Shown here: positions 1-6,511 of the stretch, one piece after another
Layout: every line of letters starts with the position of its first letter
Numbering within the stretch: position 1 is the stretch's first letter
Origin: CAVOBC01 sp963693635
Lineage (GTDB): Bacteria > Pseudomonadota > Gammaproteobacteria > Pseudomonadales > Azotimanducaceae
Direction: 5' to 3'
NCBI GenBank assembly: GCA_963693635.1
Contig: CAVOBC010000124.1
Span: 1 to 12,104 of the forward strand
DNA length: 12,104 nt
The notes under the pieces: model-generated
Database searches by the model: none
What the model was told of the DNA's origin: nothing
What the model saw: only the letters and a program-made list of their open reading frames with translations
Translations under genes and position numbers: made by a program

Positions 1-493
1 TGAGTTCGATGGAAACTTCCTGCACCCAGTTGAATGTTTCACCGACGGGCAGATTTTCCAGAATATCGACAGCGCGTGCGCGAATCAGTGCTTCCATCTC
101 ACCGAGGTTGCTGGGTGCAACCGTGGGTGCAACCGCCATTCTCTGTGGCATGTGCTCGGGCTGATCCATGGTAATGAAGCTTTGTGCCTGTATCTCACCG
201 TCTACAACCGGGGGATCGACGATGGCGATGCCACCGAAGTCGGAGGACGACGAGAAGACCCTGTCGTTGGTGTCCACTTCCTTGATCAACTTGTGACTGG
301 AGACCGACCAGAAGGGGCCGTTCACACTGTCGGCGCGATAGTGAACCGGTGCTTCCCTGCGCAGGCGCGCAAACAACGGTTGCCAGGTATCGTCTCTATA
401 TAGCTCCGGCTGGCTGACATCGATTTCCTCAAGTGCCATGGTGTCGACGTCGGTGTCTGCCTGTATGTTCAAGTCAATCTCCATCGGATTCAT
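1..493 (-). CDS. Cytochrome P450, N-terminal part (CYP153-like), runs off the left edge
   Basis: The first 164 codons of a P450 read leftward out of the window; the heme-binding Cys loop lies outside. Visible P450 features are the N-terminal segment 'IDVSQPELYRDDTWQPLF', the 'LRREAPVHY' stretch (residues 44-52), the 'FITMDQPEH' motif (106-114) and the helix-C HxxxR pair (His114, Arg118), which normally contacts a heme propionate. The 'NLPVGETFNWVQEVSIEL' stretch resembles bacterial CYP153 alkane/fatty-acid hydroxylases and related class I soluble P450s, which need ferredoxin and ferredoxin reductase; neither is in the window. No membrane anchor is seen, so it should be cytoplasmic. The start is uncertain: ATG at 493 has no clear Shine-Dalgarno. 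In-frame ATGs also lie at 553 (extension of 20 codons) and 439. P450 identity is near certain; the CYP153 assignment is by recalled resemblance. Confidence 0.9.
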   Translation of the reverse strand, partial: MNPMEIDLNIQADTDVDTMALEEIDVSQPELYRDDTWQPLFARLRREAPVHYRADSVNGPFWSVSSHKLIKEVDTNDRVFSSSSDFGGIAIVDPPVVDGEIQAQSFITMDQPEHMPQRMAVAPTVAPSNLGEMEALIRARAVDILENLPVGETFNWVQEVSIEL

Positions 494-837
494 AACAAAT
501 ATTCGATAGGTCGCATGCCTGCGCGTCGCCGTATGCTGTGGCCGGCTTTCCATTGTTCGGTCAGCTTCAGTGAGCATTATATGGCGTTAAGGAACCAGGC
601 GAGGCTCAAAACTGAAGGGTTAATAACGGCTACTGCCTGAAGGCCTGCTTCCTCGATTCCCAACGGTGCCATGCGCTTCACTCACGAGCTTGCACTGATT
701 GTATGCAGAGCTTACCAGAGGTGGCGTACCTGCCTGCTGGTCGTCGATGACGGTCGACCGGGATTGTCGTCGCGTTTTCATGCACGCCGGTTGCCAGGCC
801 AATACACGATCGATGTGCGGCATAGCGATATAGTTAG
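494..837. other. Non-coding or degraded stretch between P450 start and DUF222 relic
   Basis: About 340 bp with no convincing gene on either strand. The short open frames found here have no recognisable motif and no ribosome binding site. The left part should hold the P450 promoter. The right part lies where the N-terminus of the DUF222 protein would be expected, but no family sequence is recognisable before about 841, and an in-frame stop lies at 835-837. Confidence 0.5.
576..581 (-). promoter_or_regulatory. Perfect -10-like hexamer upstream of the P450 gene
   Basis: The minus strand reads TATAAT here, 83 bp upstream of the P450 ATG at 493. No good -35 hexamer sits 16-18 bp upstream. The nearest, TTGAGC at 604-609, is 22 bp away, so the site is either activator-dependent or a chance match. 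If used, transcription would begin near 568, which allows the ATG at 553 or 493 but not the one at 577. Confidence 0.3.
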
Positions 838-1318
838 GACCTGAATCCCTGGCACGGGGACGGCCTCAAGTCGTTTACATACTGGTTGAACCACCGGCTT
901 GGCCTGTCGAGCGTCGTCGCGCGGGAGAAGATCCGGGTGGCGAAGGGACTGCAGGGACAGCGGGATCTGCCGAGCATCGACGCTGCCTTCGCGAAGGCCG
1001 AGGTCAGCTACTCCAAGGTGCGGGCGATGACCCGGGATCGCAACGCCAGCCAACGAAGACTATCTGCTGGACATTGCACGCTACGGCACGGCGAGTCACA
1101 TGGAGAAGTTGGTCGGTGCCTACCGCTCGGCAGCAAAGAGTTCAGTGGCAAGAAGCGTAAGTGGTCAGTCCGGCGACGCGACTGCTCCGAGTTGCACCTG
1201 GCACCAGGACGACGAGGGCATGTTTGAGTTCAGGATCAGATTGGCGCCGGAGGACGGTGCGGTCCTGGCGAGGACGATTGAGATGATTGCCGAAGGGCTC
1301 AATGATCAGGAACGTTAG
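838..1318 (+). pseudogene. DUF222 (13E12-repeat / HNH endonuclease-type) relic, frameshifted and truncated
   Basis: The first frame reads 'WHGDGLKSFTYWLNHRLGLS', then 'AREKIRVAKGL', 'AAFAKAEVSYSKVRAMTR', which is the DUF222 core. A single extra base near 1037 (cgg-gAtc-gca) breaks the frame. Dropping it restores 'MTRVATPANEDYLLDIARYG' and continues as 'TASHMEKLVGAYRSA' and 'DEGMFEFRIRLAPEDGAVLA' to a TAG at 1316-1318. The N-terminus is missing, and no C-terminal HNH motif can be found in the following 600 bp, so the gene is dead at both ends. Intact relatives are about 400-500 residues long and often carry a C-terminal HNH nuclease domain. They are abundant in Actinobacteria and also occur in some Proteobacteria. 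They are often multicopy, so gene conversion or lost mobility is plausible. Function of DUF222 itself is not established. Confidence 0.85.
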
Positions 1319-1961
1319 CTCGAACCGGCGTCTGGAGATGTTTCCGCGGAAACACTTCTTGAACTCGAAGGTGGCGAGGTCGGCAAGGTCAAAGGGGGTG
1401 CAGTCGAAAATGTAAATCGGGCCGGTTCGCTGTCGCCAACGTTGCGTCGGCGGTAAGCGCGACGGCACCAATCATGCAGTCAAGCAGACTGCCCCGGCCC
1501 CGGCCGGAGCCGTCGTACAAGTTGTACAAGTCTGCTCCTCCGCTGAATCACGCTCGCCTAGACCGGAAAGCAGACGTGGACCTTCTTTGCGCACGTGGCA
1601 GTCAGCGAGGCGGTCGTTCAACTCGAGCAGTTCGGGGCCACCCGGGAAGCGCTCGAGTCTCCATCGAGTCCTACCACGCCTGCTCGGTCTCGGGCGTGCA
1701 GCCGAGGTGAGCCAGGCCAGCCAAGGCGCCGCGCGGAGCCGTTCGCGCCACCGAGAGGCCAAAAATCCTTGCCATCGCGGCGTGACCCGCGGGAACGCGT
1801 TCCGCGCCCTCCCCTCCCCCTCCCCCGTTGACGACGCGTTGAGTCCTGCCCTGGCGCAGAGGACACCGCTCACAAAATCTGGTCGCTTCGGTCGCGTCAG
1901 AGGTATTCTTCGCATCGATCAAAACGGTTCATGACATCCTCAACAACCAACAGGAGCCAAG
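1319..1961. other. Long GC-rich stretch without a supported gene
   Basis: Open frames are long on both strands because the base composition is high in GC, but their translations are rich in Arg, Ser, Pro and Gly, with no domain, motif or ribosome binding site. The first 50-100 bp may be further DUF222 debris: frame 'LEPASGDVSAETLLELEGG' follows the relic's stop. A short direct repeat of GTACAAG lies at 1515-1521 and 1524-1530, enclosing the palindrome TTGTACAA. A strict pyrimidine run is at 1807-1826. The last 100 bp should contain the promoter of the F420-dependent gene, but no clear -35/-10 pair was found. Confidence 0.5.
1807..1826 (-). other. G-quadruplex motif with single-base loops (G-rich on the minus strand)
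   Basis: The plus strand is an unbroken run of C and T made of C-tracts of 3, 4, 5 and 5 separated by single T residues. The minus strand therefore has four G-tracts (5, 5, 4, 3) with one-base A loops, fitting the G3+N1 pattern that gives very stable parallel quadruplexes in vitro. It ends 135 bp before the start of the F420-dependent oxidoreductase gene, on that gene's template strand. No in vivo role can be read from sequence. Confidence 0.6.
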
Positions 1962-2396
1962 ATGGCTGACTACATCCCACCGACACTGGACTGGGTGCGC
2001 AAACAGGTCGAGATTTACGAGTCGAGTGGCGGCACCCGGGGGGCAACCCTGCCGGAATCGGGGTTGCCGTGCATCATCGTGACCCATTTGGGAAACAAGA
2101 CCGGCGCGATTCGAAAGATTCCGCTCATGCGTGTGAAAACGGACGGCGGCTACGTATTGGTCGGTTCCATGGGCGGTCAGCCGAAAAACCCCGTCTGGGT
2201 GTACAACCTGCGGAGCAATCCTGACGTCGAGATACGCGATGGCACCGAAGTGTTCAAGATGCGCGTCCGGGAAGTGACCGACGACGGTGAAAGAAAGGCG
2301 TTGTGGGACGCGAGCGCAGACGCCTACCCGCCCTACAACGACTACCAGGCAAAAACGTCGCGCAAGATTCCGGTGTTTCTGGCGGAATCCGTCTGA
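1962..2396 (+). CDS. Nitroreductase family deazaflavin (F420)-dependent oxidoreductase, Ddn-like
   Basis: A 144-residue single-domain protein of the F420H2-dependent quinone reductase / Ddn family (split beta-barrel, FDOR-A type). Family landmarks are 'LPCIIVTHLGNKTGAIRKIP' (about 49-68), the 'YVLVGSMGGQPKNPVWVYNL' cofactor-side stretch (about 78-97) with 'NPDVEIRDG', and the C-terminal 'AYPPYNDYQAKTSRKIPVF'. Members reduce quinones, nitroimidazoles or activated double bonds with hydride from reduced F420. A usable F420 pool must be made by genes elsewhere. Length is normal for the family. The start is well supported: AGGAG lies 6 bases before the ATG. There is no signal peptide, so it is cytoplasmic or loosely membrane-associated. 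The VOC gene follows 202 bp downstream on the same strand. The family call is firm; the substrate is unknown. Confidence 0.93.
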   Translation: MADYIPPTLDWVRKQVEIYESSGGTRGATLPESGLPCIIVTHLGNKTGAIRKIPLMRVKTDGGYVLVGSMGGQPKNPVWVYNLRSNPDVEIRDGTEVFKMRVREVTDDGERKALWDASADAYPPYNDYQAKTSRKIPVFLAESV

Positions 2397-2439
2397 CCCG
2401 ATCGGCATCGGGCGGAGCTCCTGCATCCCTGTCGCAGGG
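2397..2439 (+). terminator. Two small hairpins directly after the F420 gene stop (possible weak terminator)
   Basis: CCCGAT at 2397-2402 pairs with ATCGGG at 2407-2412 around a 4-base loop, starting immediately after the TGA. A second hairpin pairs CCCTG (2427-2431) with CAGGG (2435-2439). Neither is followed by a T-run, so intrinsic termination is doubtful. They may protect the 3' end of the mRNA. Confidence 0.25.
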
Positions 2440-2456
2440 TTGGAAACGACCATGCG

Positions 2457-2520
2457 GCGACAACCCCTAACCGACAACCCTCAACCGACAACCCTCAACC
2501 GACAACCCTCAACCGACAAC
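2457..2520 (+). repeat. 14-bp tandem repeat, about 4.6 copies
   Basis: The unit CCGACAACCCTCAA occurs three times exactly (2471-2484, 2485-2498, 2499-2512). It is preceded by one variant copy (2457-2470) and followed by a partial copy of 8 bases (2513-2520). It lies in the gap between the F420-dependent gene and the VOC gene. Identical copies suggest recent slippage expansion. The 14-bp period is not a multiple of three, so it does not encode a peptide repeat. Confidence 0.93.
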
Positions 2521-2598
2521 ATGGTATGGCTCGGCGACCAGATTCGGGACTATGCACTGCTGGCTCGTCGCACTTCGTATCGCCCAAGAAGAGTTACG

Positions 2599-3432
2599 AT
2601 GTCAAATCGATACCTGAGACCAGCGTTAGTCGCGCTCACGCTCAGCGCGTTGACCCTGCCGGCGTTCGTGGCCGGACAAGCGTCGCCCACATCACAAGCC
2701 CCGCCGATACCGCACCGCGTGAATACCACGAAGTTCACCATCGTCGACCTCGCGGGCACCAAGCCGTTTTATGAAAAGCTGCTTGGTATGAAGGAGCTCG
2801 ACCGCTTTGTCGCGCGAGACTTTCTCATCGAGCCGTTCATGGGCTTCGATCAGGGCGGTCGCATCGGGCTGCTGGCGTTCAGTGAGAATGAGAATCTGGC
2901 CAAGACGCCTTTTCCCGTGTCTGTGGTCTTCGTTCCCGATCTCGACAAAGTGGCCGCACGTTTCGAAGCCGCGCAGCATCCGATTCAGATGTTCTCTGGA
3001 GATACCACCGGGGGAGCGCGCCTCGCCCTCGCGACCGACCCAAGCGGCAACACCATCGAGGTGGTCGAGCGTGCGGGTCTGCCGGCGGTCGGCGGCGCCC
3101 GCCTGATCGTCGACGACCGCGCGAAGGCCGAGGCGTTCTTCGTTCGTGTTTTTGACGTAGAGCCGGAGCAGCGCATCGTGACCGACACGTTCGATGAGGT
3201 ATTCATGAACTTTGGCGAGGGCATGTTCGTTGCATTGTTCGAACCGAAAACTCCATCGTCGTTCCCGCGCAGCGAACAGCCGGTGGTGTCGATCTATACG
3301 ACGGACTTCGATGCCGTACTCGACCGGGTCAACGTAGGTGGGCTTCGCGTCCGCAAGTTTGGCGAGGCCATGTTCCTCGCCAACGACCCCTCAGGCAACG
3401 TGGTCGAAGTCGTTCGGCAAGCCGCGCGGTGA
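2599..3432 (+). CDS. Exported VOC-family protein with two glyoxalase/dioxygenase-fold modules
   Basis: The product is 277 residues. Residues 1-26 look like a signal peptide: basic start (NRYLR), hydrophobic core (ALVALTLSALTLPAFVA), cleavage likely after VAG or GQA. Two VOC half-modules follow, about 41-157 and 165-275. Each ends with the family's hallmark beta strand, DPSGNTIEVVE (147-157) and DPSGNVVEVV (263-272). Module one has the typical 'FYEKLLGMKEL' helix. VOC proteins bind metal or small ligands in a cup formed by paired modules. Here the usual first-strand His is not obvious in either module, so metal-dependent catalysis is uncertain. The frame is open far upstream, but ATG 2599 is chosen because it gives the signal peptide and has an AAGAAGAG ribosome site about 6 bases upstream. 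The longer reading would run through the 14-bp repeats. Likely periplasmic; ligand unknown. Confidence 0.88.
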   Translation: MSNRYLRPALVALTLSALTLPAFVAGQASPTSQAPPIPHRVNTTKFTIVDLAGTKPFYEKLLGMKELDRFVARDFLIEPFMGFDQGGRIGLLAFSENENLAKTPFPVSVVFVPDLDKVAARFEAAQHPIQMFSGDTTGGARLALATDPSGNTIEVVERAGLPAVGGARLIVDDRAKAEAFFVRVFDVEPEQRIVTDTFDEVFMNFGEGMFVALFEPKTPSSFPRSEQPVVSIYTTDFDAVLDRVNVGGLRVRKFGEAMFLANDPSGNVVEVVRQAAR

Positions 3433-3519
3433 CCCGACGGGCCTATGCGCGCCGGGTCCCGATGTGTCGTCCAACACCACGTTCGTGGACACTACCCCGT
3501 CTGACTGCTAAGCCAGCAT
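3431..3519. terminator. Hairpin-forming convergent intergenic region (weak terminator candidate)
   Basis: The 136-bp gap between two convergent genes contains GACCCG (3431-3436, overlapping the VOC stop codon) pairing with CGGGTC (3453-3458). Further right is a short CCAC/GTGG hairpin at about 3477-3488. No T-run follows on either strand. Factor-dependent termination or no termination here is equally possible. Confidence 0.25.
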
Positions 3520-3568
3520 TGCCCGGTCCGGCACACCTTCGAGGCCCCGAAACCGTCGGCATGTGACG

Positions 3569-5293
3569 TCAGGGGCTGGTTCGCCCCCGCAGGAGACGCC
3601 CCGGACGCGCGCCAGTGAAGGCACCATTTTCGCGGACGATCTCTCCTGCTACGACGGTGGCACGATAGCCGGTGCAGGCCTGGAGTAAACGCGGTGCGCC
3701 CGCCGGCAGGTCATACGCCATTGCCGGCGCGTCGAGACGGAGCGCGTCGAAGTCGATGAGATTGATATCCGCCTTCATACCCGGTTCGAGCGTGCCCCGG
3801 TCCAGCAATCCGTACACGCGTGCCGTGTCGTGCGTCTGCAGCCGCACGGCTTCCTCAAGGCGCAGTTGGGGACCCCGCGTCCGGTCGCGCACCCAGTGAG
3901 TGAGCATGAAGGTAGGGGTCGACGCGTCGCAGATGAGCCGGCAATGTGCGCCGCCGTCTGACAACGACAACAGGGTTCCGTCGTGTCGCAGGCGCTCCAG
4001 CGTCGGGTCGAGGGTGTGTTCGGAGAAGTCTGTCAGGGGGAAAAAGAGGAACCGTTTGCCGCCATCGGCGACCAGGACGTCGTAGGCGCAGGCTGCGGGA
4101 GAGACACCCGCCCGGGTCGCGCGTGCGGCAATACAGTCCTCGGGATCCGGTTCGTATTCAGGGTTCTCGCCGAGGGGGTACATCTTGTGAAAGCCGTAGG
4201 CGACATCGTGGTTGAAGCGACCCGTGAAAGTCGATTCCTCCGCCAGGATGGCGGCGCGCAATTCGGGCTTGTGCATCTCCGCCACCCGTTCGGCCAGCGG
4301 CAGATGCGCAATGCGCATGTAGGACGGATGCTTCATGAAGGGGTGCAAGGACGTCTCCAAACCAAGCAGGAGGCCGGCAGGACGGCCCGCGATCTGGGCG
4401 ATAACGCGGCCACGTTTTGCCGGGGCTGATGAAAGAGCCAGCAGCTGACGCCACTCATCAGGTACGCTGTCGGACTGCGTGAGGGCATAGGTCACCGTGA
4501 GATCATGGTTCTCAGCAAGTTCGCGCATCCAGTCAATGTCGGCGCCAAAGTTTCCTTCAAGGCCGCCGAGACCAATGTCGGAAGCGACCTCCACGACCCC
4601 GCCACCCGCGTCAGCTACAGCCTTGCCGAGCGCGAGCACCTCTGCTGCCCCGGCGAAGGTACCTGGTACGGGTTCACCATCGAGAGCGCGGTGGAGTTTG
4701 GTCCGCGAGGAGGTGAAGCCCAGAGCGCCGGCATTGACCGCCTCACGCACAATGTCAGCCATCGCTTCAATATCGTCCGGTGTCGCGGGCTCGTTGCGTG
4801 CGCCGCGCTCGCCCATCACGTAGGCGCGGACGGCGCCGTGTGGCACCTGGGTCGCGATGTCCATCACCCGCGGCACCCGTTCGAGCGCGTCGAGATACTG
4901 CGGGAACGTTTCCCATTGCCAGTCGATCCCTTCGGCGAGTGCGGCGCCGGGGATATCTTCGACGCCCTCCATCAGTTGGATGAGCCAGTCCCGCTGATCA
5001 ACGCGGGCGGGCGCGAAACCCACACCGCAATTGCCGAACACGGTGGTTGTGACCCCGTGCCAGGAGGACGGCGTCAGGTCAGGGTCCCACGTCGCCTGGC
5101 CGTCGTAGTGGGTGTGCACGTCAACAAAACCGGGCGTAACGATGAGACCCTCCGCCGCCAGTTCCCGGCGGGCGCTCGCGTGTACCTTGCCGACGACTGT
5201 TATTTTGCCATCGTCGACGGCGACGTCCGCTTTACATGGCGCGGAGCCAGTGCCGTCGACAACCGTTCCACCGCGAATGATCAGATCGTGCAT
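3569..5293 (-). CDS. Amidohydrolase, N-acyl-D-amino-acid deacylase-like (COG3653 type)
   Basis: The 574-residue protein opens with the amidohydrolase composite domain 'HDLIIRGGTVVDGTG', then the TIM-barrel HxH motif (His60, His62 in 'GFVDVHTHYDGQ'). Cys89 in 'VFGNCGVGFAP' matches the bridging Cys of D-aminoacylase. Near the end of the barrel is the metal-binding Asp446 in 'SDGGAH'. The C-terminus returns to the small beta domain ('GTLEPGMKADINLIDFD'). Known relatives hydrolyse N-acyl-D-amino acids to D-amino acid plus fatty acid. The two His ligands of A. faecalis D-aminoacylase (His220 and His250) have no counterpart here: the aligned strands read EVASD (235-239) and TYALTQ (268-273). Activity on the classical substrate should not be assumed. 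AAAGGA about 9 bases upstream supports ATG 5293. Cytoplasmic. It is last in the leftward gene series and 400 bp from its neighbour, so it probably has its own promoter. Confidence 0.9.
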   Translation of the reverse strand: MHDLIIRGGTVVDGTGSAPCKADVAVDDGKITVVGKVHASARRELAAEGLIVTPGFVDVHTHYDGQATWDPDLTPSSWHGVTTTVFGNCGVGFAPARVDQRDWLIQLMEGVEDIPGAALAEGIDWQWETFPQYLDALERVPRVMDIATQVPHGAVRAYVMGERGARNEPATPDDIEAMADIVREAVNAGALGFTSSRTKLHRALDGEPVPGTFAGAAEVLALGKAVADAGGGVVEVASDIGLGGLEGNFGADIDWMRELAENHDLTVTYALTQSDSVPDEWRQLLALSSAPAKRGRVIAQIAGRPAGLLLGLETSLHPFMKHPSYMRIAHLPLAERVAEMHKPELRAAILAEESTFTGRFNHDVAYGFHKMYPLGENPEYEPDPEDCIAARATRAGVSPAACAYDVLVADGGKRFLFFPLTDFSEHTLDPTLERLRHDGTLLSLSDGGAHCRLICDASTPTFMLTHWVRDRTRGPQLRLEEAVRLQTHDTARVYGLLDRGTLEPGMKADINLIDFDALRLDAPAMAYDLPAGAPRLLQACTGYRATVVAGEIVRENGAFTGARPGRLLRGRTSP

Positions 5294-5693
5294 GAGTCAC
5301 AGTCCTTTTGTCGGGGACGGAAGTCCGGATGGGCGCGCCGGTATAGACACAACCGTTCGCCGTCTACGACCGTACCACGGATTCCAGGAGCGGGGGATGC
5401 GGGCGTGAACGCTGGCGATTCGATCGCCGGACCGGGCCAGGGTAATGCGGGTAGCGACAGTGGTAAGCAGCTCTGTCGGGAATCGATCCTCTCGCATCCA
5501 GCAGCGATCCTCTGGCAAGACTTACCGGGTTTCGCCGAACGGCCTCAGGTCCACGTAGAAGGACCATGCCGAACGTGGCTGGCGCAATCGATAGGGTGCC
5601 TCAGCCAAGGCGCATTGCGGATCGGTGCGCTCAACTGCAACCAATGATGCCTCCGAGGCCGCCTCTGGCACGACTGCCAGCCCGATCTCAGTT
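5294..5693. other. 400-bp gap holding a possible small ORF or gene remnant
   Basis: No family could be recognised. On the minus strand one frame runs from the end of the conserved hypothetical gene to a TAA at 5522-5524. Its last part reads 'YRLRQPRSAWSFYVDLRP' with natural-looking codon use, but there is no ribosome site and no good ATG (a GTG lies at 5669-5671). It may be the tail of a lost gene or a short leader. The right-hand 200 bp should contain the promoter of the deacylase-like gene; no clear promoter hexamers were found. Confidence 0.4.
5522..5671 (-). CDS. Possible 49-residue small protein or remnant, unrecognised
   Basis: Starting from GTG at 5669-5671 the frame encodes 49 residues. 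The N-terminal half is Ala/Glu-rich; the C-terminal half has aromatic and basic residues (Tyr, two Trp-flanking Arg, 'SFYVDLRPFGETR'). It begins 23 bp after the stop of the conserved hypothetical gene and reads in the same direction, so it could be co-transcribed with it. No Shine-Dalgarno is visible and no family was recognised. A degraded 3' end of a former gene is an equally good reading. Confidence 0.2.
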   Translation of the reverse strand: MPEAASEASLVAVERTDPQCALAEAPYRLRQPRSAWSFYVDLRPFGETR

Positions 5694-6239
5694 TCACTCT
5701 GCTACGGCGATCAGGAAGAGCACAGCGTAGTCTTGTCTGCTGCAGCCATCGACCTCCGGCATCGCGGCCCCGGGCGCGACGCGAAAGGCCGACCTCTGCG
5801 CCTGCACCGGCGAGCATGTCTCGTTTCCCGGTGCCGGCGTGTACCGCGCGGAGCGGCACCCAAGGTGAGTCACATCATGTAGCGTCGCGCCGTCCGCCAG
5901 TTCCCAACGACTGTCGCCATTCTCACCGGTCGGATCAATGGTGAGCGCGGCTGTCACTTCACGGTCGCCGGTGACCATGTAGTGGCCCGGCGCAAGCGGG
6001 AACTGGGGTCGCTCCATGATCAGGCCATTTTCTTCGAGCCACCAGTCCGTCTCATCGAAACGCCAGCCTGCGGGCGCAACGCCGCCCGAATCGATCAGCT
6101 GATCGTAGCGATCGAGCCTTACGCCCCGGGGACCCGGGTCGACGGGCCACAGCCCCCAGTCCTGCGCGGCCGTTCCGGACGTTGCATCTGGTTCTCCCAA
6201 AGCGGCAATGAACTGCAGGGGAATACGCCTGAACTCCAT
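5694..6239 (-). CDS. Conserved hypothetical protein, 181 residues, three cysteines
   Basis: No named domain is recognised. The protein has the look of a conserved family: 'DWGLWPVDPGPRGVRLDRY' (27-45), 'GGVAPAGWRFDETDWWLEE' (52-70), 'PLAPGHYMVTGDREVTAALT' (81-100), 'WELADGATLHDVTHLGCRSA' (112-131), and a C-terminus 'DGCSRQDYAVLFLIAVAE'. Cys128, Cys142 and Cys166, with His121 and His125, could form a disulfide or a metal site, which would fit an exported protein. However, the N-terminus from this start is only weakly hydrophobic and no signal peptide is clear. The start is set by a strong AAGGAGAAGGAGAG ribosome site directly before this ATG. A longer frame to 6293 would place that site inside the gene. 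It lies between the esterase and the amidohydrolase, with sizeable gaps on both sides. Confidence 0.75.
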   Translation of the reverse strand: MEFRRIPLQFIAALGEPDATSGTAAQDWGLWPVDPGPRGVRLDRYDQLIDSGGVAPAGWRFDETDWWLEENGLIMERPQFPLAPGHYMVTGDREVTAALTIDPTGENGDSRWELADGATLHDVTHLGCRSARYTPAPGNETCSPVQAQRSAFRVAPGAAMPEVDGCSRQDYAVLFLIAVAE

Positions 6240-6280
6240 CTCTCCTTCTCCTTGCGAGTGAGCGGGCTGGTGCCATGACA

Positions 6281-6308
6281 ACGATAATCGCAATTACCGC
6301 GATCGCAA
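6281..6308 (-). promoter_or_regulatory. Possible promoter for the 181-residue conserved hypothetical gene
   Basis: The minus strand has TTGCGA (6303-6308) and TATCGT (6281-6286) separated by 16 bp, each matching the consensus hexamer at 4 of 6 positions. Transcription would start near 6274 and leave a leader of about 35 bases including the strong ribosome site. The 272-bp gap behind the esterase gene also suggests that this gene has its own promoter. Confidence 0.3.
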
Positions 6309-6322
6309 GCCAAGGTCGGTAT

Positions 6323-6375
6323 TGTTAGCTGATCAGTTTACTGGAGGCGGCGAGCCAGGCCAGACTCAGCTAACA
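6323..6375. repeat. Perfect 10-bp inverted repeat around a 33-base spacer
   Basis: TGTTAGCTGA at 6323-6332 is repeated in inverted orientation as TCAGCTAACA at 6366-6375. The spacer can form a further small stem (CTGG with CCAG). The element lies between the esterase stop and the promoter-like site of the next gene. It has no T-run on either side, so it is not a standard terminator. It could be a paired operator half-site, an mRNA structure or the trace of a small mobile element. Confidence 0.6.
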
Positions 6376-6511
6376 GTGGGTGACGCCACTCAGGTTGTCA
6401 CTCCGGGGTTTAATACGGTCACGTATGCCGTTGGCCGCTGCTTGCCGAATCCCTCGACGGCGTCAACCGATGACAATCGCCGACGACCACCCGAATGCGC
6501 ACTCCCGACTC

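Noticed and set aside
1311..1322. 12-bp identity AACGTTAGCTCG with the left flank of the MITE-like element (11309-11320)
   Set aside because: A few exact 12-mers are expected by chance in 12 kb, the surrounding bases do not match, and the DUF222 reading passes through the site without a break.
1515..1530. Repeat of GTACAAG containing palindrome TTGTACAA as a possible operator
   Set aside because: It is an isolated site in a geneless region with no promoter nearby, so there is nothing to tie it to a regulated gene.
1472..1930. Overlapping long open frames on both strands
   Set aside because: Their translations are Arg/Pro/Ser-rich with no motif, and all frames are open together, which is expected from high GC content without coding pressure.
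4505..5647. Plus-strand open frame of 380 codons opposite the amidohydrolase
   Set aside because: It is the antisense shadow of a gene with clear amidohydrolase motifs; its own translation shows no family features.
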